From Physcia stellaris (lineage: Eukaryota > Ascomycota > Lecanoromycetes > Caliciales > Physciaceae), in the NCBI GenBank assembly GCA_018902385.1, contig JABSSW010000041.1, positions 310,001 through 374,000 of the forward strand: 64,000 nucleotides of DNA, read 5' to 3'. The notes beneath the pieces are model-generated. The model made no database searches. It was not told the origin of the DNA and saw only the letters and a program-made list of their open reading frames with translations. The translations under genes and the position numbers were made by a program. Below, in pieces: positions 31,434 to 41,456 of the stretch; position 1 is the first letter of the stretch; each line of letters starts with the position of its first letter.

Positions 31434-33115
31434 ATGGCTTCATCTGGGGCCCCTGATGAGACAGTGAGTTTTCATGAAGGTCACTACAAGATGCTGTGAC
31501 CCAATGACTAACACAAATTATTCTCAGATCTTCGAAACTCTGCGAAAGGGCGTGGATCCGCAGCTCCAGGAAGAAAAGCTGCGTGAAGCAGCTGCGAGAC
31601 AGCATGCTGTACAAGTCAAAGAGCAGAGAAGGCTAGCAGAGCTGGTACAGCCATCAACTGAACGCTATATTATCAATTGAGGCTCACGCTCCGCTAGATT
31701 GATTCCAATTCCAGCCTTCCCTGCACAATCTCCTCAATCCGTGTCCTCAATGCGCCCCACACACGCAAAACCTTTCTTTCCCGAATCTTCGACCCAATCA
31801 TCACCGCAAACAAAGAACGCCCTTACACCCTGGCGGAAGCAATCCGTGAAGTCTCCATCGGTGCCGACAAGCTCCACAGATACGACATTTTCCATCAACC
31901 AATTTCCCTCTTCATCGACCGCCCTTCTAAAACCGATCCCTCCTCCACCCCTACAGACATCGACATTTACCTCTCTGTCCGTGAAAAGTCCCGACTGCTC
32001 CTCAAGACAGGCACAGACGTCGGCAACGCAGAAGGTTCCGCCTACGGCAATCTCCTATTGCGAAACATCTTTGGCGGCGCCGAGAGCTTAAACCTGAACG
32101 CCTCTCTCGGCACACGCACTCGCTCATCCTATCAAGCCGCCTTCGAAGCCCCTATCCCCTCAGCCACACCCGGAGATCTCAGGGCCGAAATCGGCGGTCT
32201 CGCAAGCTCAACCCAGAATGCTTTCGCCAGCCACGAGGAAGTGCTAAAAGGCGCCTGGACCAAAACCCGCTGGATCAGCAACAGTGGTACCAGGCACGAG
32301 CTCAGCTACAGCGGAACCTGGCGCCAAATCACCGGCTTAGGCAGCAGTGCCTCGCCCACCGTGCGCGGCGACGCGGGCGACAGTTTCAAGAGCAGCATCA
32401 CACATACATACATCAATGACCGGAGAGACAACGCGCTCCTCCCCACGCGCGGCTACTTCACCAAAACCCTCCTCGAGCTCGCAGGCTGGGGTCCGCTGCA
32501 GGGCGACGTTGCCTTCGCCAAGACGGAGCTGCAAACCCAAGGCGCGATCCCGATCCCACTTCCAGGCGTTCAAGGCGACAGCGGCGTTTCCCTATCCACC
32601 GGGTTTCGAGCCGGGCTGCTATATCCGTTATCGCTGGGCTTCGACTTCGACTCCAAACCCACTCCATCGCGTATCAACGACCGGTTCCAGCTCGGGGGCC
32701 CGGCCGACGTGCGCGGTTTCAGGCTCTCGGGGCTAGGACCGCGCGATGGCGCGGACTCTGTCGGCGGGGATTTATATGCGGCTGGCAGCGCGAATCTGCT
32801 CTTCCCTATCCCGCGCGTGGGAGTCGATCGACCATTTCGCTTCCAAGCGTTTGTGAATGGGGGCGGTTACTCGCTTTGAAAGGCTCCGATACCGACGAGA
32901 AAGGCGAGATGAGCAGGGAAGGTGTGAGGAAGAGTGTCTCGTCAACGATCCAAGAGCTGGGGAATGGATTACCGAGTCTGGCCGCGGGAGTGGGGCTCGT
33001 GTATGCGCATCCGGTGGCGAGGTTCGAGTTGAATTTCACGCTGCCGTTGGTGTTGCGCAGGGGGGAGGATGCGCGGAAGGGGGTGCAGTTTGGGATTGGG
33101 ATTAATATGTTGTAA
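31434..33115 (+). CDS. SAM50: Mitochondrial SAM complex beta-barrel subunit Sam50, three exons, one frameshift
   Basis: Omp85-family outer-membrane protein that inserts beta-barrels. Exons are 31434-31463, 31528-31644 and 31698-33115; introns are GTGAGT...CAG and GTACAG...TAG, both phase 0. The N-terminal helix (LQEEKLREAAARQHAVQVKE) precedes one POTRA-like domain (SLPCTISSIRVLNAPHTRKT, LHRYDIFHQPISLFIDRP). The barrel carries the family signature GRNIFGGAE-like RNIFGGAESLN, then DRFQLGGPADVRGFRLSGLG. In the last exon the frame changes by -1 at the G-run 32859-32863. After it the barrel end reads LLALKGSDTDEKGE and finishes FELNFTLPLVLRR...GVQFGIGINML. Restoring one base gives about 521 aa, the normal size. 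As SAM50 is essential, a sequencing or assembly error is the best explanation. Confidence 0.92.
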
Positions 33116-33279
33116 AAGTACAGACAAACACTGCATAGCTTGACTTGTTTTGAGCATACTTAGGTTTTTGGCATTGGTCCAATACCCCCTGCCCCTATCC
33201 CGTCCCCTATTTTCTAGAGACGGTCGGAGCTGGCATCAACAGCCCAATCCAAAGCAAAGCACTAAACCAAAACCAGCCC

Positions 33280-33753
33280 TCACCCCCTCACCCCTTCACC
33301 CCCTCTCCCCCTCCCCCAAACATCCGTCCACCCCTTCACAAACGCCTTCCCCTCCTCCCCACCCTGCATCATCATCTGCATAGCCATCCTCCCCGCCTCC
33401 GACCGCTCCCTATCCCTCTGCTTAAAGGCCTCGAACCTCTCCTTCCTCCTCTCACCCTCCTCCCGTACCTCTCTCTCCCTCGTCGCATGCATCGCCCTCA
33501 GCTTCTCCATATTCATGTTTTTCCATTTATCTTCCGGCACGCGCTCGGATGCTGATGTCCCCCTCTCCTTGATGTTCGTTGGTTTGAGTGATATCGCTAA
33601 CCATGTTATGGTGCCTGCGATCCAGAGGAGCGCGTTGGATAGTACGCTACGAATGTGTGCGGGGTAGATGAGGAGGAGTAAGGCGAGGATGGAGAGAGCG
33701 AGGAGTGGGAGTGGCTGAGTGAGGATGGTGATGAGGATTGCAGCAGCGTTCAT
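33280..33753 (-). CDS. Small membrane protein with coiled-coil tail
   Basis: The 157-aa protein is not recognised. Starting at MNAAAILITILTQPLPLLAL it has two adjacent hydrophobic segments (LALLLLIYPAHI; ALLWIAGTITWLAI) and then a long charged helix (MHATREREVREEGERRKERF, FKQRDRERSEAGRMAMQ). The same frame is open to 33954, but that extension is unlike coding sequence. On the coding strand 33661-33780 has C 62, G 8 and 33301-33420 has G 68, C 9, the local gene signature. It could be a small assembly or chaperone-type membrane protein; function unknown. Confidence 0.6.
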   Translation of the reverse strand: MNAAAILITILTQPLPLLALSILALLLLIYPAHIRSVLSNALLWIAGTITWLAISLKPTNIKERGTSASERVPEDKWKNMNMEKLRAMHATREREVREEGERRKERFEAFKQRDRERSEAGRMAMQMMMQGGEEGKAFVKGWTDVWGRGRGGEGVRG

Positions 33754-34160
33754 GGTGTGGTAAGGGTTGGAGGGAGGGCTGGCTTGTATGGGAGAATTGG
33801 AGTAGCTGATTGTGGGGAGCGAGAATGGGGGTTTGGTGAGAGAGATGCTCTCTTGATGAGTTTCTTGGGTTTTGTAGGTGCGGGTTGGCGAGAAAGGGAG
33901 GTTAGAATCGAGAAGATTGTGTAAGGAGTAAAGATAGATCGGGGCTTTGATCATTGTGATGTGGTTGTTGGTGAGCTTCCGCGGTGATCAATGAAACACA
34001 CTTCCCTCAGGTGGTCACTTCTGACACAGTATTTTCGTGTCATTATTGGTTCATGGCCATTGATCGTTTGAGTCGTAGGTTTTCTGTGATTCGCACATCA
34101 CATTACGTGCCTCCCCACTGTCCTGATTGCATTTCGCTTGATTTGGCCAAGTAAGTCATT
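33754..34160. other. Intergenic, nothing recognised
   Basis: Promoter side of the 33753 gene and 3' flank of the 34817 gene; no feature seen. Confidence 0.45.
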
Positions 34161-34817
34161 TCAGGAAACCCTCGTGTTCCTCTTCCCCCTCGTCGTCCGC
34201 TTCCCAACCGCCGTCGGTTCATGTCTTATTTCTCGCTCACAGAATTCTACCACCTCACGAAAGTCATCACATTGCTGGATCGCCGCGATCTTTCTTTCGA
34301 TATTTTCTCTCTCGCGCCGTGTCCTCGCCATCTTCCTCTCGATCCTGAGGACCTCAATTATTTCACTCTTACTCTTCTCCAGCTCCCTCTCAGTTCTCTC
34401 CCTTATGCGCTCCATCTTCCTCCTATTTCCCTCCAACTCGCGCTTCTTCATCCAGACCCTGACGTTCAAAATGCAAAGCGTCACCTTTGCCAGTGTCCAG
34501 GATAGCACACGTACTGTCCACGCTCCTGCCCGGTATAGATGGTGCAGGAATATGTATCCCAAGAGCTTCATCCAAAGGAATCCGAGTTGTCGTAGTGTCT
34601 GAGGTACTATTAGAAAAGCCCCAGCGAGCGCAAGGAGTTCTCCAGCGATGATTTCTTCCCAGCCTACGGGCTCAGAGGTGAGAACGAGGGTGGCGCAGAC
34701 ATAGAATGGATAGATACTGAGGAACATAGTGAAGAACAGGAGCACGGCGAGGATGGGGAACGTGACAGGGGCGATGAGGAGGTTGAGAACGATGACGGTC
34801 GGGGTAGGGATGTCCAT
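34161..34817 (-). CDS. Hypothetical multi-span membrane protein with coiled coil
   Basis: The 218-aa protein is not recognised. There are three to four hydrophobic segments in residues 5-115 (LLIAPVTFPILAVLLFFTMF, IYPFYVCATLVLT, GELLALAGAFLIVPQTL, AKVTLCILNV). A strongly charged coiled coil follows (RRKMERIRERTERELEKSKS, RKMARTRRERENIERKIAA). The tail is basic. Composition shows the C-rich 5', G-rich 3' switch. The membrane plus coiled-coil layout resembles the 33280 and 2091 genes only in general design. Confidence 0.6.
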   Translation of the reverse strand: MDIPTPTVIVLNLLIAPVTFPILAVLLFFTMFLSIYPFYVCATLVLTSEPVGWEEIIAGELLALAGAFLIVPQTLRQLGFLWMKLLGYIFLHHLYRAGAWTVRVLSWTLAKVTLCILNVRVWMKKRELEGNRRKMERIRERTERELEKSKSEIIEVLRIERKMARTRRERENIERKIAAIQQCDDFREVVEFCEREIRHEPTAVGKRTTRGKRNTRVS

Positions 34818-35112
34818 CGCTTGAAGCTAGGTGTGCACTTCAGTAGTTGCCGTAGATTACTCAACAAGCTGTGGTGACGTGAAGAAGCGGGTGGACGTTG
34901 AAGCTGTTGAGAAGTGGAGTGTTTTTCTTAATTTTATGACTTCTTGATATGACGAGGTAGCAATTCCTAAAGATGCGGGTTGGGCTAGGTGGTGGAAATT
35001 GTGCGCCGAGTGAAGAGAACGTAGGTGTTGCGACAAATTTATCATGGCAGGCCATTGATTCTTCGAAGTGTTAAACCCCCAAAGAGCTAGTTGTTCTGAC
35101 ACCACCGGTCAC
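34818..35112. other. Short intergenic region
   Basis: Upstream region of the 34817 gene; short overlapping ORFs only. Confidence 0.4.
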
Positions 35113-35678
35113 TTACATGCGATGCGATAGTCCGAATATCACACCCCATTCCGGCCCATTGCCTTCCCCTCTTGCATGACTTAACATATATGACTCTTCC
35201 ATCGACGTATTGGTTCGATCGTTTCTTGTCAGCACTACGTCTTCCACCTTCACTTTTCCACTCGGCAACCCTCTCAAAAAATCCTTGTATCTCTCTCCCC
35301 CCTCCCTGTCCTTGCACTCTCCCCAAAAAGACCCAGCTCCGCCCACAGTCTCTTTCTCAAAATCTCCCTCCCTTCTCCCTGCGGTCTTGTGCCTATGTAT
35401 CTCCCTTCCCCATCCGTGGCCCAGTAGGCTTCATACTCGCTCCTCGACATACGCACCTTCTTGGTTCGCTCTGTGGGTTCGGGGCCGGTAGAGGAAGATG
35501 CTGATGTAGATGCGTTGTGGGATTGGCGCTTGCGCGAGATGATGCGCGTGAGCCAGAACGTTCTGGTGCAGTCATCTTTGTAAGTGTCGAGGCGGGCGAT
35601 TTCTTCGGGGTAGAGGAGTTCGTCGAGAGGGATGGTGACGGTTACGGTGTCATTGGACGCGGGGGATGAGGAACTCAT
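35113..35678 (-). CDS. Hypothetical soluble protein, apparent frameshift
   Basis: Not recognised. The first frame (from 35678) reads TVTIPLDELLYPEEIARLDT, FWLTRIISRKRQ and SRSEYEAYWATDGEGRYIGT, then stops at 35274. The -1 frame continues from the six-C run at 35297-35302 (a G-run on the coding strand) as ERYKDFLRGLPSGKVKVEDV and VLTRNDRTNTSMEESYML, ending at 35113. Adding one G to the run gives about 188 aa. The pattern of charged, regular secondary structure on both sides of the break supports a single gene. Confidence 0.5.
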
Positions 35679-36235
35679 TGTGGCTCTTGTCGCTGTACGA
35701 GAAAGTCTCGACTAGATGTTTGCGAATTGATTTTTGTTTTCCAATCGAAGAACGCCTAAGATTAAGTTGTCGATGTGTTCGATTGTACGGTCAGCCTAAC
35801 CCTTCGAGCTGACATCCTTTGGGATTCAAGTGGGGAAACAAGGCTGATGGGGTGTAAGAGCCGGGCCATGATCGTAGTCAGAAGACGTGTGCCAGACTTG
35901 GCTTATGGTGGCGACAAAATAATGGAATGCAATTGAAGCAAGGCGGCTTTAGCGTTAGCCGCTTACCGAGAGCGGCTATTGGCGGATGCAGCAATTTGGC
36001 GGCTCCAGAAAAACGCGAAAACATGCTGTTAAATTTTGCGAAACCTTCTATCGATGGAATCAGATATACACAAATAATTGCACGTTTTATATTTTTACTA
36101 TATTTCTCGTAACAAACGCACTTAGTACCGGGCCACAGGGTTCAGGGGCGGCAGACATAGACCTTAGGTAAGCAGTAAGCCAGGCGGTTTTTGGCGACCC
36201 TTTTGGTGGCCTTCGAGTCCCTTGGGAGATACCAG
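35679..36235. other. Intergenic, nothing recognised
   Basis: About 560 bp with two short ORFs and no domain, repeat or RNA signature. Confidence 0.45.
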
Positions 36236-37105
36236 TCACCATATAAGTTCCCGAGCATGAAGTAGATAGGCGAGCTCTAGCAGATAAGGCTGCAAAATTC
36301 GATCAACCACCTTCTCTTTGATCCAAGAAGACTGCCAATCTGGCCAGTACAAAGCCTTGACATATTCCCAATACTGCGGATAGAAACCCGAGAATTCCCA
36401 ATCAAGAATACCCACCACATTGCCTTCTCGGACCAGAATATTCCTTGGCGCAAGGTCATTGTGGGTGAAGACTATCTCATGCTTGGGCAGAGCCTGTATG
36501 AAACGCACAACCATTTCGGTCCACGTATTGAGACCTCGTGCTTGGATAGCCCTTATTAGACCATCATTGAAGGACTTTTCTGAGTCAAACGGCCCATAGC
36601 TCTTAGGGTTTTGATCGAAGAATTGATCGTTACAATGTGTGCCATCGACGGAGCCAATGAAGGTCCCTGGTATCCGGCGTAGCTCGGCCATGTATTGCTT
36701 CAGCTTCTCCACAATCTGGTCTTTTTGTGTCTTATTATAAGAATCCCAGACCTGGTCCAGTGGTCGTCCGTTTATGTACTCCATGACTATACACACATTT
36801 TTACTCTCCTCTTCAACAAACGCATCGGACACCTTAGGTACGGGTATGGAGGTAATTTCCCCCACGAAGCGCATCGATGCCGCCTCCGTCATGCGGACGG
36901 CCTCACTTGTCTTGACAACCGTCGTCGGATTAATTCGGTAAATGTGAGGGGCATTGGGCGCGACACGCTCGGAGCGTAGGAGGACCTCCCGAGTAATTCG
37001 TTCATTAGGTTCAGCAGGATATCCTTGATGATTATCATGCTTTGACGTTACATTATTCAATGTGGTCCTTCGAACGCTGAAAAGGCTTTTGAAGAGATTG
37101 CACAT
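36236..37105 (-). CDS. APH-type (aminoglycoside phosphotransferase family) kinase-like protein
   Basis: The 289-aa single-exon protein has a small-molecule kinase fold typical of the large fungal APH family. Candidate ATP-binding Lys65 lies in TTVVKTSEAV, the hinge is CIVMEYINGRPLDQVW, the catalytic loop VFTHNDLAPRNILV (Asp217, Asn222) and the metal-binding Asp is in GILDWEFSGFYP (Asp235). The C-terminus ends shortly after WPDWQSSWIKEKVV, a usual length. The cytosolic substrate is unknown; fungal members are numerous and mostly uncharacterised. It does not imply antibiotic resistance. The start is the first ATG; a shorter start is possible because the first 35 residues are weakly ordered. Confidence 0.88.
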   Translation of the reverse strand: MCNLFKSLFSVRRTTLNNVTSKHDNHQGYPAEPNERITREVLLRSERVAPNAPHIYRINPTTVVKTSEAVRMTEAASMRFVGEITSIPVPKVSDAFVEEESKNVCIVMEYINGRPLDQVWDSYNKTQKDQIVEKLKQYMAELRRIPGTFIGSVDGTHCNDQFFDQNPKSYGPFDSEKSFNDGLIRAIQARGLNTWTEMVVRFIQALPKHEIVFTHNDLAPRNILVREGNVVGILDWEFSGFYPQYWEYVKALYWPDWQSSWIKEKVVDRILQPYLLELAYLLHARELIW

Positions 37106-37904
37106 CTTGCGTTGAATGGCTTTCTACGGAAAGAGCACATATGTTTTCGGAATCTTGAGTTTTTCTGATGATGTTATAGTACGCTAGGCTGTCGTTAAAG
37201 GGTCTTAAAAAGATTGTTACTGGTAGGTAACAGTTTCTGAGACGAGAGATGATTAGATTGCTTTGTAAATCCGTACTGTTGAAGGTCAAATATTCTACTT
37301 GCTTATGTGACTCATGAGTCATTCGAAGTCTTGCAAAATGGTAAAAAGTCTGATTTTTCTTTTTGACTGTCGAAATCAAAAGGTAGATTTCAATATATGT
37401 AGTCAACGAATATGCGAATATGTGTTGAGCAACTTGTTGAATCATACATATTGATTGAAGAATCGGCCCCGTATGGGGTTCGTTATGCGGCTAAAAACTA
37501 ACCGGGCAAATCACCTCTAGGATGTTCTTGGCTCTATACAAGTCAATTTATCCCTTGGTGTTTTGCTTTTCTGTTCGAACGGAACGAGACAGCTGTGTAC
37601 GGAAGACGTGTGCGGCTTTCTGAAAGCGCTGTAAGTCACCTTGTCGACACGCGTCACTGCTGAACGGACAGAGCTACAGCGAGCGAAGAGAAGCCACGTC
37701 ACCTACCGCAGGCTGTATATAGTTATCACTTATGACAAAGCAGGTGCGACTGTGGGAGACTTCCTTGAAATCGCGAGTATCCCGATACAAGTCACACCGA
37801 TCTGGAGCGGGCCGCACCGGCAAGTAGAGGTCCAATTTCGCCACTACCTTTGCTTCAAGAACCTTCACCTTACCTCCGATATCCGAAGATCGTCCTCGTC
37901 AACC
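37106..37904. other. Intergenic plus 5' region of the thioesterase gene
   Basis: Contains a 130-aa minus ORF (37053-37445) overlapping the kinase start and rich in chance composition; not called. The open frame of the following gene extends back to 37641 but lacks conserved sequence. Confidence 0.45.
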
Positions 37905-38822
37905 ATGGCGCAAGCTCAGTCTCCCCCAAGAAGGATCTCAACAGTGTACCCCGATCCACTGATTGTACCTCCACTTGGAGATCACAGTCAAACTATGATC
38001 ATCCTCCACGGGCGCGGATCCAATGCCAACGTATTTGGTCCGCCTCTGCTCGGAACGCACACATCCACTTCCCAAACCTTCCAATCCTCCTTCCCGCACA
38101 CCAAGTTCATTTTCCCCACAGCCTCGAAACGCCGAGCTCAGATTTTCAACCGATCAGTCATACACCAATGGTTTGACAACTGGTCACTGCAGGACCCCAA
38201 CGAGCGCAGAGAGTTGCAAACCAATGGTCTGCGAGAAACGAGCGCATTCATACACTCTCTGCTGCGGGAAGCCATCCACGAAGTCGGCGCAAAAAATGTC
38301 ATTCTCGGAGGCCTGAGTCAGGGGTGTGCCGCCGCTCTGATCGCGCTCCTAACCTGGGACGGGGAGCCGATCGCCGCCTTCTTTGGCATGTGTGGGTGGC
38401 TCCCGTTCCGGAAGCCGATGGAGGAGATCATGTGCCCTAGTGAGCTGGATCAGGATGCCAACACTGCCGGTGATCTATTCGAGACTTGCGAGGAGAGCAC
38501 TGACAAGGATCTCCCAGACCAAGCTGCCACCTACCTTTACGAGGAGCTGGCTCTCAATGGAACAAAGCCTTCTATGGCCTTTCAACACGTACCGGTGTTT
38601 CTAGGCCATGGTGTCGATGATGAGAAGGTAGTAGTTGAGTTGGGTCGGGAAGCTGCGAGCTGTCTGCGGAGTATGGGGGCGAATGTCAAGTGGACTGAGT
38701 ATGAAGGACTAGGCCATTGGTACTCGGCTGAGATGATTGGCGATATTGCCGAGCTCCTAAAGGATGTCGGCTCCTTGGAGCACGGTACTCAAGCGGATGA
38801 GACAAAATTACCATCTTTTTGA
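37905..38822 (+). CDS. Acyl-protein thioesterase / carboxylesterase-like alpha/beta hydrolase
   Basis: The 305-aa protein belongs to the phospholipase/carboxylesterase (APT1-like) family. Visible features are the oxyanion strand MIILHGRGSNANVFGP, nucleophile motif GGLSQG (Ser138), acid LGHGVDDEKV (Asp238 or Asp239) and His271 in EGLGHWYS. Family members remove acyl groups from proteins or small esters in the cytosol. An insertion at about 173-215 (EELD-like acidic stretch SELDQDANTAGDLFETCEES) makes it longer than the usual 225-240 aa. The start at 37905 (CAACCATGG context) was preferred over the open upstream frame because homology begins soon after it. Confidence 0.9.
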   Translation: MAQAQSPPRRISTVYPDPLIVPPLGDHSQTMIILHGRGSNANVFGPPLLGTHTSTSQTFQSSFPHTKFIFPTASKRRAQIFNRSVIHQWFDNWSLQDPNERRELQTNGLRETSAFIHSLLREAIHEVGAKNVILGGLSQGCAAALIALLTWDGEPIAAFFGMCGWLPFRKPMEEIMCPSELDQDANTAGDLFETCEESTDKDLPDQAATYLYEELALNGTKPSMAFQHVPVFLGHGVDDEKVVVELGREAASCLRSMGANVKWTEYEGLGHWYSAEMIGDIAELLKDVGSLEHGTQADETKLPSF

Positions 38823-39396
38823 GATCACCAACAATACTTTCCGCTTTTGGTCCATCATCCTTCCTTGAAGCTCATTTCTATGTCACTTGAGCTGTTTCCA
38901 TAACTCCTATTTCACCCTTTCTTCAACCGCCTAGGTCTTAATATCTGGGAAATTAGTTCCGGCGGAGTCATAGCATCCACTTTGACTCCTTCGGCTCCCC
39001 GTGGGCTACCAATTTGGCTAGAGACTGACTACCACCCACATAACCCGTATATATTACGGTTGACAGAACAGAATGCACTGAAGGTACATCGACCAAGTGA
39101 TGGTTGGCCTAGCATGGGTACCACCGTTTAAGCAGAAAATATCTATTAAAAAACTCTTCTTAGCATTAATAACACCGATTAAGTTCCTCTGCTGATGTGA
39201 TCGAAAACCGAATCGACATGTGCAAGAAAATGGGCGTCGGAACAGTGAGCTAAGGAACCAAGGTTCCAATGACAACGAACGATATACGAAGAAAAGGAAA
39301 TAGGCGTCGGCAATTCAAGCAGCAGAGCGTCCGAACAAGCCCCAAACCGATAGTGCTTCCCTGCAATAGCACCCCTATCTAGGAGGTTCATTCCTA
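38823..39396. other. Intergenic between converging genes
   Basis: Holds the 3' flanks of the thioesterase gene (plus) and the Cys-rich gene (minus); small ORFs only. Confidence 0.45.
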
Positions 39397-39954
39397 TCAA
39401 TCCCAGCGATGTGTAGGACTCATAATGAATGTAGTCCGATCCCAATCATCCAGATTCGAGAAGTAGTAAGCACAAGCTTCATCGGTCCTCGTACATTCTG
39501 GATGTTCGTCTTGGAATCTGCCACATTTACAGAAGCATTTCATCATTTTCTTTTTCACCAAGGGGATGGTAGCTTTGCCTCCAGCTTCAAGACCCTCTGC
39601 AAGAGAATCCATGTCGAAGTGCGGAGACAACCATGCATTCTCTTCTGTCAAACGGCGGTATGTGAGTAACTCGGTTTTAACAGCGGCCCAGATGGTTGCG
39701 AGAGATCTTTGCCCGCCAAAATAGTTCTTAGCAGGAGACCAGGAACACGTGTCACACTCAAAGGGTAGGTACGGGGGATTCTCTCCATCTTCATTGTTGT
39801 CGCTTCCCTTTTCGCCATCGATGGTGGAAGAATCGAAATCGTCCATACGCTCGGAAATGTTGAGGCAATTTTCGACTGTCAACTCCGACCGTGACTGTCT
39901 CAGAATATATATGATTACCTTCCAGGTTGTAGCCATTTCTTGAGACCAGCTCAC
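39397..39954 (-). CDS. Cys-rich hypothetical protein
   Basis: The 185-aa ORF is not recognised. The N-terminal part is acidic (MDDFDSSTIDGEKGSDNNED). The middle has ECDTCSWSPAKNYFGGQRSL, and the C-terminal part has a cysteine cluster CFCKCGRFQDEHPECTRTDE that could bind a metal. The true start may be an internal Met (for example MDDFD). It sits about 0.9 kb from the AT-rich block but shows none of its mutation pattern. Confidence 0.5.
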   Translation of the reverse strand: MSWSQEMATTWKVIIYILRQSRSELTVENCLNISERMDDFDSSTIDGEKGSDNNEDGENPPYLPFECDTCSWSPAKNYFGGQRSLATIWAAVKTELLTYRRLTEENAWLSPHFDMDSLAEGLEAGGKATIPLVKKKMMKCFCKCGRFQDEHPECTRTDEACAYYFSNLDDWDRTTFIMSPTHRWD

Positions 39955-40018
39955 TCGAAGGGTGGCCGTTATAATGGACCCCTCTGAGAGTCATCTTTCT
40001 TTGCCGTCGGTCATCATA

Positions 40019-40493
40019 TCATCCTCGGTACTTGGCCCAAGCCTCCTCCAGCCGACCTTCATCCAAAAGTGACTCCATTGTAGCCAGAACGGACAAGGCT
40101 ATCACTACCACGGTCTTGGTTGCTCGGTCGGCGCCCAAGTCTTTCAAGCTGAAGGTGGGATATTCAGGTTCTTGAGATGATGGTATGCGAGTTCGTATGC
40201 CACTTTGAGCCCTGTTGGGACTCTAGTTCGCTTGATCGCTACGAAGCCTGCTTTGGGTAATGAAAGACGCGTTTGCTAGAACGAAGGCTTGTGTACGTTG
40301 GTGTTTGGTGAGTAGGCGGCATCGACAATGCCGCTGTAGTAGCCCGAGCATATTTGCGAGCGGCTCCGAAGATGTATTCAGTCGGTGTTCTGATGGTAGG
40401 CGATCGCGATTTGTGGTACTTGTTCAAGGTGGTGTTCTGACGGCAATTTCTGGTTGGAACGGTGTCTGCAAACGGACAGGACGGATCGGGCAA
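40019..40493 (-). pseudogene. Possible small protein gene with broken frame near the repeat boundary
   Basis: The end of the minus frame reads QEPEYPTFSLKDLGADRATK, then TVVVIALSVLATMESLLDEG and RLEEAWAKYRG, stopping at 40019. This is a well-formed sequence with a hydrophobic helix. Upstream, a different frame (to 40239) reads TEYIFGAARKYARATTAALS and SLRSSKRVFHYPKQAS. The two halves are not joined by an obvious intron; an acceptor-like AACTAG lies at about 40230. It may be a decayed gene, a multi-exon gene I could not resolve, or a frameshift. Family not named. Confidence 0.35.
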
Positions 40494-41198
40494 AAGAACC
40501 TGGTCACTTGAAAGTCCAGCCGTTGAAACTTAATCCACAAGGGATAACGGCCGTGTGCTGCCATTCTATAGCAATAATGAAAACTGCTCAGTTATTGATC
40601 CCTTACCTCGCCAGTCTGGCAGCACCCCGGAATTGCACCAAACCTTTCGTTATATCTACCCCGCAGTATAAGCGAGATTATGGTGCATCTCCGGGGTGCT
40701 ACCAGACGGTGAAGGATCCAGATAGTAGAAACAACAAGAGAGTCGATATTACGATAGGGCACAATTGGGTGATAAAGATGATTAATTTACTATCTACGAC
40801 CAGAAATCAGATATGCACTTTGATGACTAATTAACGATCATATCGATCATAACATTTGCAAATTCTACATTATTTTTCTTTAGATTTTTTGATTTTTTAG
40901 TCAAATTTTTTGATTTTTCGTCATTTGTCATAGCGTTTTTATTTGTCGTCATAATTTCAATTTTTTTCAAATGATTGTTTCGATCGTAAACTTTGCACTC
41001 AATCAAAAAAAATTGAAAATCGAAAATAAAAAATATCGAGAAAACTGAACAGAATTTGAACGATTTGATATTTTGTTGTAATTTGTCATAACATTGTTTC
41101 TGTCGTCATCGTAATAAAAAATAAAAAAAAAATCGAGAAAATTGCGAAAATAATTGCTCAAAAATTGAATCGAATGTGAACGATTTGATTTTCTGCTG

Positions 41199-41456
41199 TA
41201 ATGCATTTCTTTTTTGAAAAATAAATCAAAATGAATTGAAAAAATGAATTCAATGATTTCGATCGTAATGCGTTTTTTCTGAAAAATATGTCAAAATAAA
41301 CGAGAACAAAATAAGAAAAATCGAAAATAAATCATCAAAATATGATTTTTGTCATAATGTGTTTCTTTTGAAAAATAAATCAAAATAAACGAAAAACGAA
41401 ATAAGAAAAATATAAAATAAATTATCAAAAAAAAAGTATGATTTTTGTCATAACGA
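41199..41456 (+). repeat. Imperfect tandem repeat
   Basis: A block beginning TAATGYRTTTC recurs at about 41199, 41266, 41355 and 41451, followed by GAAAAATA.ATCAAAATAAACGA-like sequence. Spacing is irregular (67, 89 and 96 bp). The copies at 41266 and 41355 are the most alike. Confidence 0.55.

Noticed and set aside
36236-37105. Horizontally acquired antibiotic-resistance kinase
   Set aside because: The APH fold is very common in fungi, and codon use and context are like those of neighbouring genes.
37641-37904. 88-residue N-terminal extension of the thioesterase-like protein
   Set aside because: The extension lacks conserved sequence. The ATG at 37905 has a better context and lies close to the start of the hydrolase fold.
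41199-41456. CRISPR-like or centromeric satellite array
   Set aside because: Spacing is irregular (67, 89, 96 bp) and units are diverged; it fits decayed repeat DNA.
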